A stretch of 49,372 bases of DNA from Tepidiphilus sp. J10 (GCA_945897955.1 CAMDGQ010000001.1:1-49372), one strand, 5' to 3'; positions 1 to 9,491 are shown, numbered from the stretch's first letter. Numbers and translations: made by a program. The notes: a model not told the origin generated them from the letters alone.

Positions 1-341
1 GCCCCCGTCAGCGCATGGGTGGTGGAGGTGGGCATGCCCAGCCAGGTGGCCAGCAGCACCGTGGCGCCCGCGCCGATGCCGATGGCGGCCAATAGGGCGT
101 CGTTCAGCGTGCCGGGCGGAATCAGGCCGTTGCCGCTGAAGGTTTGCACCAGGGTCTGGGCGAGCCAGACCGAAACCAGACTACCCGCCAACGTGGCTGC
201 GGTAGCCAGTGCCATCGCACCCCGATAGCTCAATGCGCCGCTGCCGTAGAGGGTGGCCACGCCCTTGAAGTTGTCGTTGGCGCCGTTGCTCCACGCCAGC
301 CAGAGTGCGCCGAGCAAAACCGGCAAGAGGCTCCAGGTCAT
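1..341 (-). CDS. Inorganic phosphate transporter, Pit/PHO4 family (3' part beyond window)
   Basis: This is the N-terminal ~113 residues of a low-affinity phosphate/cation symporter of the inner membrane; the rest lies off the left edge. The translation opens with a hydrophobic segment followed by the family signature SNGANDNFKGVATLYGS and, about 80 residues later, GMPTSTTHALTG, both typical of PitA/PHO4 proteins. The ATG at 341 has a good ribosome site (AAGGAGA) and overlaps the stop of the upstream gene as ATGA, so it is the last visible gene of the arsS operon. Pit carriers also admit arsenate, which makes a place beside arsS sensible, but that link is inference. Confidence 0.85.
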   Translation of the reverse strand, partial: MTWSLLPVLLGALWLAWSNGANDNFKGVATLYGSGALSYRGAMALATAATLAGSLVSVWLAQTLVQTFSGNGLIPPGTLNDALLAAIGIGAGATVLLATWLGMPTSTTHALTG

Positions 342-985
342 CTTGATTCTTCTCCTTGAAAATGAGTTTGTGCATCTGGAACCAGGTGCGCCGGCAAATG
401 GATGAGGTCGGCGGGTTCGTCGATATCCGCGAGTTCGTCTCCCACCCAGACGCACCATTCCAAGGCCTGCATGCGCGCCAGCGTCAGATCAGCCACCACA
501 GGCGTACTCCAGGGCATGTCCGTAAACAGGCTGGGATGGAACGCGCGCAGCCCCAGCAAGGGGTAGCCGCCATCCAGGGCGGGATGGATCACGGCTTCAT
601 TGCAATCCAGCGCCGCCGCCGCCTTGCGCAGACGCAGGGCGGACAAGCCGGGGCAATCCGTGCCGATCAGCAGCACGCGATCGTTCAGCGCCAAGGCTCG
701 CTGGCTGGCGCGGGCCAGGCGCGCGCCCAGATCGCCCTCGCCCTGGTCGCTCGCCGCCACGCCGCGCGGCGGCATGTAACCCGCCCAGTCCGGGGCTGAC
801 AGGGCCGGGCTGGCGCACAATTCAACCGGGCCGATGTCGGCCATCCGCGCCTGTTCCAGGGTGAATTCCAGCATCCGCCGGGCCAGCCGCGCCGCGCCCG
901 CCGCCCCCAGGGCGGGGATGAGCCGGGTCTTGACTTGCCCCGGCACCGGCGCCTTGGCGAAGACCAGGATGCGGGTGGTGCTCAC
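338..985 (-). CDS. TIGR04282-type glycosyltransferase-family protein (DUF2064-like)
   Basis: A 215-residue protein of the GT-A nucleotidyl/glycosyltransferase-like fold. The N-terminus has ILVFAKAPVPGQVKTRL, and residues around the middle read LLIGTDCPGLS, followed by the conserved ALDGGYPLLGL stretch; these are hallmarks of the TIGR04282 (DUF2064) family. A GTG start at 985 overlaps the stop of the preceding gene, which is preferred over a longer reading that would run deep into that gene. The family commonly travels with TIGR04283 proteins and ArsS. The exact donor and acceptor are not established, so no reaction is claimed. Confidence 0.85.
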   Translation of the reverse strand: MSTTRILVFAKAPVPGQVKTRLIPALGAAGAARLARRMLEFTLEQARMADIGPVELCASPALSAPDWAGYMPPRGVAASDQGEGDLGARLARASQRALALNDRVLLIGTDCPGLSALRLRKAAAALDCNEAVIHPALDGGYPLLGLRAFHPSLFTDMPWSTPVVADLTLARMQALEWCVWVGDELADIDEPADLIHLPAHLVPDAQTHFQGEESR

Positions 986-1671
986 TCGGCACCTCGCCTG
1001 GCCGGTTGATAGTGCAATGCCAGCCGCTCCGCCGGCACGCCGCGCCAATAATCGAAGCGCAGCCGCCACATCAGCAGAATGGTGGGCCACACACCGTACT
1101 GCTCCCAGCGCCTCCCGGAAGTAACCACACGCTCGTGCGGACAGGCGGGCGGGCCGAGTCGTTTCAGGCGCTTCGACAGCTCGATGTCCTCCATCAACGG
1201 CTGCTCGGGGTAACCGCCCACGGCGGCGAAGGCGGCGCGGCTGATGAAGAGGGCCTGATCGCCGGTGGCGATGCCGGTCAGGCGCGAGCGCAGGTTCATG
1301 AACGACGCCACCACCCGCAACATGCCTGACCGACCTTCGATTTGAACATCGAAGCGTCCCCAAAGCCGGTACCGCAAGGCTGACCGAATGACGGATACGG
1401 CGTGTTCCGGCAGGCGCGTGTCGGCGTGCAGGAAAACCAGCACATCACCGCGCGCCACGGCCGCGCCGGCATTCATCTGCCGCGCCCGTCCCGCCGCCCC
1501 GGCCAGTACCCGGTCGGCCAGCGGCTCGGCCCGCGCGACCGTGGCATCCGTGCTGCCGCCGTCCACCACGATCACCTCGTGGCCAACCGCGCGCAAGGGC
1601 TGGAGGCTCGCCAGCGTGGCGGCGATGCCGTCCGCCTCGTCGAGCACGGGGAGGATGAGGGAGAGTTTCAT
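982..1671 (-). CDS. Family 2 glycosyltransferase, TIGR04283 type
   Basis: 229 residues with a GT-A fold opening MKLSLILPVLDEADGI, then VIVVDGGSTDAT and the metal-binding region FLHADTRLP, followed by MEDIELSKRLKRLG near residue 170. This matches the TIGR04283 branch of GT2 enzymes. It overlaps DUF547 upstream and the TIGR04282 gene downstream by four bases each, so the three are translationally coupled. Its repeated partnership with ArsS suggests it adds or handles a sugar in arsenosugar-like metabolism. That role follows from neighbourhood, not from a motif for a specific substrate. Confidence 0.87.
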   Translation of the reverse strand: MKLSLILPVLDEADGIAATLASLQPLRAVGHEVIVVDGGSTDATVARAEPLADRVLAGAAGRARQMNAGAAVARGDVLVFLHADTRLPEHAVSVIRSALRYRLWGRFDVQIEGRSGMLRVVASFMNLRSRLTGIATGDQALFISRAAFAAVGGYPEQPLMEDIELSKRLKRLGPPACPHERVVTSGRRWEQYGVWPTILLMWRLRFDYWRGVPAERLALHYQPARRGAE

Positions 1672-2444
1672 CGCGCCCGGTTCAAACGCCAGTCGTAATC
1701 GAGAAAATCGATTTCAAGTCGCCCATCGCGCAGCGCTTGGCGTTGCGTTTCCGCCAAGCCCAGCGCCTCGCCCTGCGCGGCCAGGAACCGGTTCAGCCCG
1801 CCCGCGCGTTCGAAATCCTCGCCATACCATTTGAAGATGCTGGACAGCTTGAACTCGCCGCCCTCCAAGCGGTTGCGGCTGCGGTCAGACAGGAACAGCC
1901 GGGTCGCGTCCGCCAACTGGGCTTCCAGCCGCGCCGCCGTATAGGCCTCCGGGCGCAATGCCGGGCAGCCGATGCTGGCGCAATTGACGGCGAAATGGAT
2001 GCGCGGCTCAGCGTAGACGCCCTTGGCGCGGATCAGACCGTGCTCGATGTCGTCGAGGGAACGCGTCGCGCCCAGCAACGGGATGAATTCCTTTTTCCAG
2101 GGACTGCGAAACAGGGTGCCGAGATCCTTGATGGACTTCACATCGGGCCAGGCCGTCAGGATCAGTTCCACTGTCCAGGCGTTGTAAGCGTTGATCAGGA
2201 AGGCGAGCCGTTCCGGTTTTGGCCAGCGACTGAATTCCTCGTTGCGCACCGCCGCCAGGCCGTCGAGGTAGGCTTTCAATGCAACGCGGTCGCGCGCCAT
2301 GCCGGCGTAGTCCACCTCGGTCGCCACGCCGCCCCGGACAGGTTGGACATGGCGCTTGAGCAGGCTGTCCCAGGCGCCGTGGTCAAAGGCCAGGGCGAGG
2401 TTTGTCCAGAGCAGGCACAGCAGGATGAGCAGTGCGCGTTTCAT
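1668..2444 (-). CDS. Secreted DUF547 protein
   Basis: 258 residues with a clear signal peptide (MKRALLILLCLLWTNLALA, cleavage near residue 20), so probably periplasmic. The body shows DUF547 features: RLAFLINAYNAWTVELIL, a FRSPWKKEF segment, LDDIEHGLIR, and HFAVNCASIGCPALRPEAY. The NCASxGCP cysteine pair and surrounding histidine resemble a catalytic or metal site, but the function of the family is unknown. The ATG at 2444 overlaps the stop of the TVP38/MerA fusion (ATGA). DUF547 genes often sit beside ArsS and TIGR04282/04283 genes. Confidence 0.88.
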   Translation of the reverse strand: MKRALLILLCLLWTNLALAFDHGAWDSLLKRHVQPVRGGVATEVDYAGMARDRVALKAYLDGLAAVRNEEFSRWPKPERLAFLINAYNAWTVELILTAWPDVKSIKDLGTLFRSPWKKEFIPLLGATRSLDDIEHGLIRAKGVYAEPRIHFAVNCASIGCPALRPEAYTAARLEAQLADATRLFLSDRSRNRLEGGEFKLSSIFKWYGEDFERAGGLNRFLAAQGEALGLAETQRQALRDGRLEIDFLDYDWRLNRAR

Positions 2445-4591
2445 TTTCTTCTCCAGGTGTGAAAGCGTTCCAGCCAGACCAACGCGGCTTTCGGCGCGTG
2501 CGCCCGCTTCCACTCGCCGGCTGTGTATTTGGCGGCTTCGCTCCAGGTGGGATAGGGGTGGATGGTGCCGAGGATCTTGTTCAGGCCGAGACCGTGTTTC
2601 ATCGCCAGGGTGAATTCGGCCAGCAGTTCGCCAGCATGCTCGCCGACGATGGTTGCGCCCAGGATGGTGTCCTTGCCGGGCGGCGTCAGCACTTTGACGA
2701 AGCCGTGCGCGGCGCTTTCGGCAATGGCGCGGTCCAGGTCGTCGAGGCCGTAGCGGGTGACTTCATAGGCGATGCCCTGCGCCTTCGCTTCCGTTTCCGA
2801 CAGCCCGACCCGCGCCACTTCCGGGCTGGTGAAGGTGACCCAGGGGATGACCCGGTAATCCGCCTTGAATGACTTGATGCCGGCGAACAGCGCGTTGACC
2901 GCCGCGTACCAGGCCTGATGCGCGGCGGTGTGAGTGAACTGGAACGGCCCGGCCACGTCGCCGCAGGCGTAGAGGTTGGGGTAGCGGGTTTGCAGATAGC
3001 TGTTGACCTCGATGGTGCCGGCCTTGGTGAGCGGAATGCCGAGTTCCTCCAGGCCGAAGCCGCTGACCCGCGCCTTGCGCCCCGTGGCGCAGAGCAGCAC
3101 GTCGAACGGCAATGCCTGTTCCAAGCCGTTTTGCGACACGATCAGCCGTTGCTCGCCCTCCACAATCTCGCAACGCAGCGTGTCGAGGCCTTTCAGCAGC
3201 CGCACGCCCTCGGCAAGCAGACCGGCTTCGACCAGCGCCACCGCATCGGCGTCTTCCTTGCCCATGATGCCGGAGCGCGCCAGCAGCGTGACCTGACAGC
3301 CGATGCCGGCGAAGGCCTGCGCCAGCTCGCAACCGATGGGACCGCCGCCAAGCACCAGCAGCCGCTCGGGTTTTTCGGTCAGCGACCAGATCGTGTCGGA
3401 AGTGACATGCCGCACCGACTCGATGCCGGGAATGTTGGGGATGACCGGCGCGGCACCGGTGGCGATGACGATGGCGCGCGTACTCATGGTTTGTTTGGTT
3501 GCCACACCGCCGGCTTCGGTGGTCACTTCCACCGTCCACGGCGAGGTGATGCGGGCATGGCCCTGGATCACTTCCACGCCGAGCTGGCTGTAGCGCTCGA
3601 CCGAATCATGCGGCTCCACCTGGCGCACCACTTTGTGCACCCGCGCCATGATCCGGCCGAAATCGGCTTCGGCGTGAGCGTTGCTGATGCCCAGCGCTTC
3701 TGCTTCGCGCACGGTTTTCATGAAGCGCGCGCTGCGGATCAGTGCCTTCGACGGCACGCAGCCGTAGTTGAGGCAATCGCCGCCCATCCTGTGGCCTTCG
3801 ATCAGCGTCACCTTGGCCTTCACGGCGGCAGCGATGTAAGCGGTGACCAGACCACCGGCACCGGCACCGATCACCACCAGGTTGCGCTCGAAATGCGCCG
3901 GTTTTTGCCAGCCGGCGTAGACCTGGCGCGCCTGCATCAAGCCAATCACCTTCTTCGCCAGCAATGGGAAAAGGCCAAGCAATGCGAACGAGCCGAGCAA
4001 CCCCGGCGACAGAATGCCGGACAGGCTGTCGAGTTGCGCCAGCTGCGTGCCGGCGTTCACGTACACAGCCGTGCCGGCCAGCATGCCGAGCTGGCTGACC
4101 CAGTAGAACGTGACTGTCTTGATCGGAGTCAGGCCCATCAGCAGGTTGATGATGAAAAACGGAAACACCGGAACCAGCCGCAAGGTGAACAGATAGAACG
4201 CGCCATCCTTCGCCATGCCCGTGTTGATGGCCGCCAGACGGCTGCCGAAGCGGCTTTGCACCCAGTCGCGCAGCAGGAAGCGGGAGGCCAGGAACGCCAG
4301 CGTGGCGCCTAGGCTGGACGCAAACGAGACCAGCAGCAGACCGTTCCACAGCCCGAAAAATGCACCGCCAGCCAGCGTCATCACCGCCGCGCCCGGCAAG
4401 GACAACGCGGTCACCGCAACGTAGATCAGGAAAAACGCGCCAGCCACCAACCAGGGCGACGTATCGAACCAGGCGGCGAAGGTGGCCTGGCTGGACTTGA
4501 GCGCGTCCAGGGTCAGGAAGCGCCCCGCATCGAGCGCAAAGAACACCACAACCAACGCCGCGACAAACAGCAGCAGGGCGGACTTTTTCAT
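2441..4591 (-). CDS. Fusion of TVP38/TMEM64 membrane domain and MerA-like FAD disulfide oxidoreductase
   Basis: 716 residues in two parts. Residues ~1-225 form a TVP38/TMEM64 (SNARE-associated/DedA-like) multi-pass membrane domain, with GGAFFGLWNG and FTLRLVPVFPFFIINLLMGLT motifs. Residues ~235-716 are a class I pyridine nucleotide-disulfide oxidoreductase: FAD motif VVIGAGAGGLVTA, redox-active pair C273/C278 in GGDCLNYGCVPSK, a second nucleotide-binding GGGPIGCELAQ, and a dimerisation domain with TTIHPYPTWSE-like residues. No NmerA heavy-metal domain and no C-terminal CC pair of true mercuric reductase, so the substrate is open. The GTG nine bases upstream is a possible alternative start. 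It overlaps arsS and DUF547 in the same operon. Confidence 0.9.
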   Translation of the reverse strand: MKKSALLLFVAALVVVFFALDAGRFLTLDALKSSQATFAAWFDTSPWLVAGAFFLIYVAVTALSLPGAAVMTLAGGAFFGLWNGLLLVSFASSLGATLAFLASRFLLRDWVQSRFGSRLAAINTGMAKDGAFYLFTLRLVPVFPFFIINLLMGLTPIKTVTFYWVSQLGMLAGTAVYVNAGTQLAQLDSLSGILSPGLLGSFALLGLFPLLAKKVIGLMQARQVYAGWQKPAHFERNLVVIGAGAGGLVTAYIAAAVKAKVTLIEGHRMGGDCLNYGCVPSKALIRSARFMKTVREAEALGISNAHAEADFGRIMARVHKVVRQVEPHDSVERYSQLGVEVIQGHARITSPWTVEVTTEAGGVATKQTMSTRAIVIATGAAPVIPNIPGIESVRHVTSDTIWSLTEKPERLLVLGGGPIGCELAQAFAGIGCQVTLLARSGIMGKEDADAVALVEAGLLAEGVRLLKGLDTLRCEIVEGEQRLIVSQNGLEQALPFDVLLCATGRKARVSGFGLEELGIPLTKAGTIEVNSYLQTRYPNLYACGDVAGPFQFTHTAAHQAWYAAVNALFAGIKSFKADYRVIPWVTFTSPEVARVGLSETEAKAQGIAYEVTRYGLDDLDRAIAESAAHGFVKVLTPPGKDTILGATIVGEHAGELLAEFTLAMKHGLGLNKILGTIHPYPTWSEAAKYTAGEWKRAHAPKAALVWLERFHTWRRK

Positions 4592-5583
4592 GCCGCGCAC
4601 GCCAATTGAGTTTGCGTGGTTTCATCCAGTGCACCGCCGCAACTGCTGCCCTGGCCGGCGGTGCAGCCGTAACAGTGATCCGCCACCCGCACCGGCGCAC
4701 CCGCCGGATCGTGTTCGAGCAGGTCGCGCAGATGCGGCCGTGGCGTGCCGTTCAGGCGGGCGGGCAGGCCCAGCATCTGGTTGAAATCGCAGTCGAACAA
4801 ATGGCCTTGCCAATCCACACTGATCAGCTCGCGGCACATCACCTGATCCAGGTTGGCGCGGCTGAAGCTGTGTTTCAACAACGCCATGTATTCGACGAAT
4901 TGCCCCTTCGACACCAGCGTGCTGCCGAAACGCAGAATGGGCATGTTGGTGATGGTATAGAGCCGGTTGAAGACAATGCCGTGGCGTTGCCGGAGTTCAC
5001 TCTTGTAACTCGCTTCCAGGCCGATCTGCTCCGGCGGCAGGCTGGGACCGGCGGGGTTGAAGACCAGATTCAGATTCAGCCCGCTGCCAGGTTGACCGTA
5101 GCCCAGGCAGTTGAGCCGCTGCAGGCCGGCGATGCTGCGCGCATACACCCCCTTGCCGCGTTGTTTGTCCACGTTGTCCTCCAGGTAGCAGGGCAACGAG
5201 GCCACCACCTCCACCTGCCGCGCAGCGAGGAAATCGGCCAGATCATCGAAGCCTGGCTCGGACAGGATGGTGAGATTGCAGCGGTCGATCACCCTCACGC
5301 CCAAAGCCCGCGCTGCCTCCACCAGCGCACGAAAACGCGGGTGCAACTCGGGGGTGCCGCCGGTCAGGTCAAGGGTGGTCAGGCCGCGTGCCGCCAGCAC
5401 GGCGGGAATCAGATCGATATTCGCGTCATCCATCATCTCCGTGCGATTCGGGCCGGCGTTGACGTGGCAGTGCACGCAGCTCTGGTTGCAGCGGTAGCCC
5501 AGGTTGACTTGCAACGTGGTCAGGCGGCTACGACGCGGGACGGGAAAATCGGTGGTCCGCAATAGCGGCAGGGTGTCATGCAT
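4588..5583 (-). CDS. arsS: Arsenosugar biosynthesis radical SAM protein ArsS
   Basis: 331 residues. The radical SAM motif CNQSCVHC (C32, C36, C39) binds a 4Fe-4S cluster; HCHVNAGPNRTE follows, as in ArsS (TIGR04167). The C-terminus has the family's cysteine-rich tail CYGCTAGQGSSCGGAL. ArsS acts on dimethylarsenic species with SAM in arsenosugar formation in characterised relatives. The ATG at 5583 is preceded by GAGGA and lies about 30 bases from an ECF-type promoter at 5615-5643; a longer reading frame upstream passes through that promoter and is rejected. First gene of a six-gene overlapping operon. No arsM methyltransferase gene is visible here. Confidence 0.9.
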   Translation of the reverse strand: MHDTLPLLRTTDFPVPRRSRLTTLQVNLGYRCNQSCVHCHVNAGPNRTEMMDDANIDLIPAVLAARGLTTLDLTGGTPELHPRFRALVEAARALGVRVIDRCNLTILSEPGFDDLADFLAARQVEVVASLPCYLEDNVDKQRGKGVYARSIAGLQRLNCLGYGQPGSGLNLNLVFNPAGPSLPPEQIGLEASYKSELRQRHGIVFNRLYTITNMPILRFGSTLVSKGQFVEYMALLKHSFSRANLDQVMCRELISVDWQGHLFDCDFNQMLGLPARLNGTPRPHLRDLLEHDPAGAPVRVADHCYGCTAGQGSSCGGALDETTQTQLACAA

Positions 5584-5614
5584 GGCGGCGTCCTCGTTCG
5601 ATGAGCTTATGAAC

Positions 5615-5643
5615 CTTGGTCGCGCCGCGTTCGGATTCCTGAC
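5615..5643 (-). promoter_or_regulatory. ECF-type promoter, type A, for the arsS operon
   Basis: On the minus strand GTCAGG (-35), 15 bases, CGACCAAG (-10). It is one of seven sites in the window with the same hexamer, the same 15-base spacing and CGAC. It fires away from the gnd promoter; the two -35 boxes are 12 bases apart. The predicted transcript start leaves a short leader of about 25 bases before arsS. Confidence 0.75.
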
Positions 5644-5655
5644 AATAATTTTCCT

Positions 5656-5684
5656 GTCAGGAATCCGCAGATTCAGCGACCAAC
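5656..5684 (+). promoter_or_regulatory. ECF-type promoter, type A, for gnd-zwf-glk
   Basis: GTCAGG (-35), 15 bases, CGACCAAC (-10). The nine bases GTCAGGAAT are identical to those in the divergent arsS promoter, which is why the interval looks like an inverted repeat. The -10 lies about 40 bases before the gnd ATG. Confidence 0.75.
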
Positions 5685-5723
5685 CAAGCAGAAGGCAATG
5701 TTTGCCTGACAGGAGATTCGAAA

Positions 5724-6710
5724 ATGCAGATCGCGATGGTGGGACTTGGACGCATGGGCGCGAATATGGTGCGGCGGTTGATGCGGGACGGGCATGACTG
5801 CGTGGTCTATGACCGTAACCCGGAGACAGTGGCGCAACTGGTGGGCGAAGGCGCCACCGGCGCCGCCAGCCTGGCCGAACTTGCGACGAAGCTGACGCCA
5901 CCGCGTGCGGCGTGGATCATGGTGCCATCGGGCGACATCACCGAAAGCGCGGTGATGGATCTGGCTGGGTATTTCGCGACGGGCGATGCCATCGTCGATG
6001 GCGGCAACAGCTATTTCAAGGACGATGTGCGTCGGGCCAGATTGTTGGCTGCGCGAGGCATCGCTTACCTTGATGCCGGCACCAGCGGCGGCGTCTGGGG
6101 TCTGGAACGCGGTTACTGTCTGATGGTAGGTGGCGAGCGCGCTGCTTATGAACGGCTGGAGCCGCTCTTCCGCAGTTTGGCGCCAGGCGCTTCCGGCATT
6201 CCGCCTTCACCCGGCAGGGTGGCTGGAAAGAACGCCGGCGGCAGCGCCGAACAGGGTTACCTGTATTGCGGCCCATCGGGTGCCGGCCACTTCGCCAAGA
6301 TGGTGCATAACGGCATCGAGTACGGCCTGATGCAGGCCTATGCCGAAGGCTTCGACATCCTGAAGAACGCCAATCTCGAAACCCTGCCGGCGGATCAGCG
6401 TTATGACTTCGATCTGGCCGATCTCACCGAACTCTGGCGGCGCGGCAGCGTGGTGACTTCCTGGCTGCTCGACTTGTCGGCGGAGGCGCTGGCGCGCGAT
6501 GCCGAACTTTCGAATTTCAGCGGTTTCGTGCAGGACTCCGGCGAGGGCCGCTGGACCGTGCAGGCGGCCATCGACGAAGCCGTGCCGGCCGAAGTGCTGA
6601 CCGCCGCGCTGTTCGCCCGCTTCCGTTCGCGTCAGGAACATACCTTCGCCGAGAAGGCGCTGTCAGCCATGCGCGCCGGTTTCGGTGGCCATGCCGAACC
6701 TGCCAAATAA
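5724..6710 (+). CDS. gnd: 6-phosphogluconate dehydrogenase (decarboxylating), short form
   Basis: 328 residues, the short GntZ/YqeC-like form rather than the ~470-residue enterobacterial Gnd. It oxidises and decarboxylates 6-phosphogluconate to ribulose 5-phosphate with NAD(P). Visible motifs are the Rossmann loop [11 protein letters not shown] at residues 5-15, [12 protein letters not shown] near 92, the substrate loop [15 protein letters not shown] near 117 and the catalytic [13 protein letters not shown] near 190. Start chosen by AGGAG five to eight bases upstream. Nine bases separate it from zwf, and an ECF-type promoter precedes it. Cofactor preference cannot be read with confidence. Confidence 0.94.
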   Translation: MQIAMVGLGRMGANMVRRLMRDGHDCVVYDRNPETVAQLVGEGATGAASLAELATKLTPPRAAWIMVPSGDITESAVMDLAGYFATGDAIVDGGNSYFKDDVRRARLLAARGIAYLDAGTSGGVWGLERGYCLMVGGERAAYERLEPLFRSLAPGASGIPPSPGRVAGKNAGGSAEQGYLYCGPSGAGHFAKMVHNGIEYGLMQAYAEGFDILKNANLETLPADQRYDFDLADLTELWRRGSVVTSWLLDLSAEALARDAELSNFSGFVQDSGEGRWTVQAAIDEAVPAEVLTAALFARFRSRQEHTFAEKALSAMRAGFGGHAEPAK

Positions 6711-6719
6711 AGGAAAGCC

Positions 6720-8270
6720 ATGACCCCGCAAATCGACCTGACCACACACATCAACCTGCCCACGGCGACCTTGCCAACGGCAGACCCCTGCGTCATCGTC
6801 ATCTTCGGCGCAACCGGCGACCTGACCCGGCGCAAGTTGCTGCCTGCCCTCTTCCATCTGGCCTGCGAAGGCTGCATGACGGGGCGATTCCAGATCGTCG
6901 GCATCGGCCGTCAGGCGATGAGCGATGAGGCCTTCCGCGATCAACTGCGTGAAGGCGTTGCGGCGTCGGCCGAAATCAAGCACTTCAAAGACTCGGAATG
7001 GCGCGGTTTTGCGCCGCGCATCCGCTATCTCTCCGGCGATTTCGCCGATCCGGCCACCCACGCCCGGCTGGCCGCGCTGCTCGATACGCTGCCGGATGCC
7101 GGCAATCGGCTGTATTACCTGGCTACCGCGCCAAGCGCTGCGCCGGCCATCATCCATGGTTTGGCGGATGCCGGCCTGAACCGGGAAGACCAAGGCTGGG
7201 CGCGCATCGTCATCGAAAAACCGTTCGGCCGTGACCTGGCCTCGGCGCAGGCCCTGAACATCACCGTGGCCGAGGCTTTCAATGAAAAGCAGATCTATCG
7301 AATCGACCATTACCTGGGCAAGGAAACGGTGCAGAACATCCTGTTCTTCCGCTTCGGCAATGCCCTGTTTGAACCGGTGTGGAACCGCAACCATGTCGAT
7401 TACGTCGAGATCACCGCCGCCGAACCGTTGGGCGTCGGCCATCGCGCCGGCTATTACAACGAGTCCGGCGCGCTGCGCGACATGGTCGCCAACCACTTGA
7501 TGCAATTGTTGGCACTGACCGCGATGGAAGCGCCGGTGGCGTTCGATGCAGACGCCGTGCGCGACAAGAAGATCGAAGTCTGGCGCAGCATCCGCCCGAT
7601 GACGCCGGAAGAAGTTGCCGACCGCACCGTGCGCGCCCAGTACCGCGCCGGCATTATTGCCGGAGAAAGCCAGACCGGCTGGCTGGAGGAAACCGGCGTT
7701 CCAGCCGATTCCCGCACAGAAACCTATGCCGCGCTGGAGTTCCGTATCGACAACTGGCGCTGGGCCGGCGTGCCGTTCTACCTGCGCACCGGCAAACGCC
7801 TGGCGCGGCAGGTCACCGAAATTGCGATCCACTTCAAGCATCCGCCCTTGAGCCTGTTTCCGCGCGAGGAGGCGTTGAAATCCAACGTCATCGTGCTGCG
7901 CTTGCAGCCCGACGAAGGGATCAGCCTGGCCTTCGGCGCCAAGCAACCCGGCACCGAACGCCGTGCAGTGCCGGTGTCGATGGACTTCTGCTATCGCAAT
8001 GCTTTCGGCGACAACCCGCCTTCCGCCTACGCGGTGCTGCTGCTCGATGCCATGCGCGGCGATGCCACGCTGTTCACCCGGCGCGACGGCGTCGAGGCGC
8101 AATGGCGCTTGATCACGCCGATTGAAGACGCCTGGACAGCGCAAGCCGAAAACCCGCTGCCGACCTACGCCGCCGGCGGCAACGGCCCGGCCGAAGCCGA
8201 TGCGCTGCTGGCACGCAATGGCCATCACTGGCGCGAAATCAACGGCAACGCCGGGGCCTGCAATGTCTGA
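6720..8270 (+). CDS. zwf: Glucose-6-phosphate 1-dehydrogenase
   Basis: 516 residues, full family length. It oxidises glucose 6-phosphate to 6-phosphogluconolactone, the main entry of carbon into NADPH-producing pentose phosphate or Entner-Doudoroff flux. Motifs: [15 protein letters not shown] near residues 30-44, EKPFGRD near 166 and the active-site RIDHYLGK at 194-201. AAGGA precedes the ATG. The last eight bases overlap glk. No lactonase (pgl) gene lies in this operon, so that step must be encoded elsewhere or be spontaneous. Confidence 0.96.
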   Translation: MTPQIDLTTHINLPTATLPTADPCVIVIFGATGDLTRRKLLPALFHLACEGCMTGRFQIVGIGRQAMSDEAFRDQLREGVAASAEIKHFKDSEWRGFAPRIRYLSGDFADPATHARLAALLDTLPDAGNRLYYLATAPSAAPAIIHGLADAGLNREDQGWARIVIEKPFGRDLASAQALNITVAEAFNEKQIYRIDHYLGKETVQNILFFRFGNALFEPVWNRNHVDYVEITAAEPLGVGHRAGYYNESGALRDMVANHLMQLLALTAMEAPVAFDADAVRDKKIEVWRSIRPMTPEEVADRTVRAQYRAGIIAGESQTGWLEETGVPADSRTETYAALEFRIDNWRWAGVPFYLRTGKRLARQVTEIAIHFKHPPLSLFPREEALKSNVIVLRLQPDEGISLAFGAKQPGTERRAVPVSMDFCYRNAFGDNPPSAYAVLLLDAMRGDATLFTRRDGVEAQWRLITPIEDAWTAQAENPLPTYAAGGNGPAEADALLARNGHHWREINGNAGACNV

Positions 8271-9252
8271 CGATCTGGTCCTGGCCGGCGACATCGGCGG
8301 CACCAAGTGCAATCTGGCATTGTTTCGCGCCTACCCCGAAGCGTTGGACATCGTTGCCGAGCGCACCTACCCCAGCCGAAATTTCGCCAATCTGGATGTC
8401 GTAGTGAAGCAGTTCGTTGCCGATACCGGCCTGACTGCCAGCCACGCTTGTTTTGGGGTGGCCGGCGCGGTACTGGGCGGCGAAAGCCAGTTGCCCAACC
8501 TTGGCTGGCGGCTATCGGAAACAACACTGGCAAGCGCCCTGAAGCTGAATTCAGTAAAACTGATCAACGACCTGGAAGCCAATGCGCTCGGCATTTCGAC
8601 TCTGACACCGGAGCAACTGTTCTGCCTCAATTCCGGCCAGCCCCGTGCTGACGGTAACCGGGCATTGATAGCCGCCGGTACCGGTCTTGGCATGGCCTTG
8701 CTGATCCGTGCCGACGACGGTTATCACGTCGCCGCGTCCGAAGGCGGCCATGCCGATTTTGCTCCGCGCAACGAGGAAGAAGTCGCGCTCTGGCGCAGCC
8801 TTGCCACCCGCTTTGGCCGGGTCAGTATCGAACGCGTGGTATCCGGCCGGGGCCTGGAAAACATCTATGCGCATCTGAAGCAGAGCGGCATGTACGAGCC
8901 GGCCTGGCTGGCCACGCGTCTTGCAGCGTCGCAAGACCCCGCCGCAGTCATCGCCGAAGCAGGCGCCAGCGGCGAGGCACTGATCTGCGCCGAAGCACTG
9001 GCGCTGTTCCTGTCCGCCTATGGCGCAGCGGCGGGCAATCTGGCGCTGACCGGCATGGCCAGTGGCGGCTTCTATATCGGCGGCGGCATCGCACCGAAAT
9101 TGCTGAACAGCCTGAAAAATAGCGGGTTCATGGCTGCGTTCACCGACAAGGGGCGCTTCTCGGACATGCTGGGCAAAATGCCGGTGCGCGTCATTCTGGA
9201 GCCCAGAACCGCGCTGCATGGCGCCGCCGTGGCTGCGCTGCGAGTTGTCTGA
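8263..9252 (+). CDS. glk: Glucokinase (ROK-independent Glk type)
   Basis: 329 residues. It phosphorylates glucose with ATP, feeding Zwf. It opens with the phosphate-binding loop [14 protein letters not shown], has [10 protein letters not shown] near residue 100, GTGLGMALL near 140, and the sugar-binding [12 protein letters not shown] near 160, ending [15 protein letters not shown] as in bacterial Glk. The ATG at 8263 lies inside the end of zwf; longer in-frame readings into zwf are rejected because the family starts at this point. Confidence 0.95.
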   Translation: MSDDLVLAGDIGGTKCNLALFRAYPEALDIVAERTYPSRNFANLDVVVKQFVADTGLTASHACFGVAGAVLGGESQLPNLGWRLSETTLASALKLNSVKLINDLEANALGISTLTPEQLFCLNSGQPRADGNRALIAAGTGLGMALLIRADDGYHVAASEGGHADFAPRNEEEVALWRSLATRFGRVSIERVVSGRGLENIYAHLKQSGMYEPAWLATRLAASQDPAAVIAEAGASGEALICAEALALFLSAYGAAAGNLALTGMASGGFYIGGGIAPKLLNSLKNSGFMAAFTDKGRFSDMLGKMPVRVILEPRTALHGAAVAALRVV

Positions 9253-9254
9253 CG

Positions 9255-9491
9255 ATGCGCATCAAACTTCCCGCCCGCTTCGAACCCGTGCTGTTCGCGT
9301 TTCTGCTCTCCGGCGCGATGTCGCTGCTGGTCAGCAGCATGGCGGTGATTCGTCATGTCGGCTGGGTGGATGGCGTGCTCAACCTGTGTGTTCAGACCTG
9401 GCTGCCGGCATGGGGCATCGCGTTCATCGCTGCAATGATATTTGCGCCAGTCATTCGCAGGCTGACGCGACATTGCTGTTTCAAGGAATAA
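9255..9491 (+). CDS. Small membrane protein, DUF2798 family
   Basis: 78 residues with two membrane segments (about residues 11-30 and 48-68) and the DUF2798 pattern FAFLLSGAMSLLVSSMA, then WLPAWGIAFIAAMIFAPVIRRL. The function of the family is unknown. It starts two bases after glk and is presumably the last gene of the gnd-zwf-glk operon. Its stop codon runs into an 18-base tandem repeat. Confidence 0.75.
   Translation: MRIKLPARFEPVLFAFLLSGAMSLLVSSMAVIRHVGWVDGVLNLCVQTWLPAWGIAFIAAMIFAPVIRRLTRHCCFKE

Noticed and set aside
2918..4312. Long plus-strand open frames opposite merA-like, fad, cusA and other genes
   Set aside because: They are antisense shadows of well-supported genes in high-GC DNA, with low-complexity translations and no family features.
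2441..4591. Fusion protein called as mercuric reductase
   Set aside because: It lacks the C-terminal CC pair and NmerA domain; the CxxxxC pair alone is common to the whole disulfide oxidoreductase family.
5636..5663. Palindrome TTCCTGACA...TGTCAGGAA as a repressor operator
   Set aside because: Each half is the -35 of an outward promoter with a CGAC box 15 bases away, and the same half-element occurs singly at other sites.
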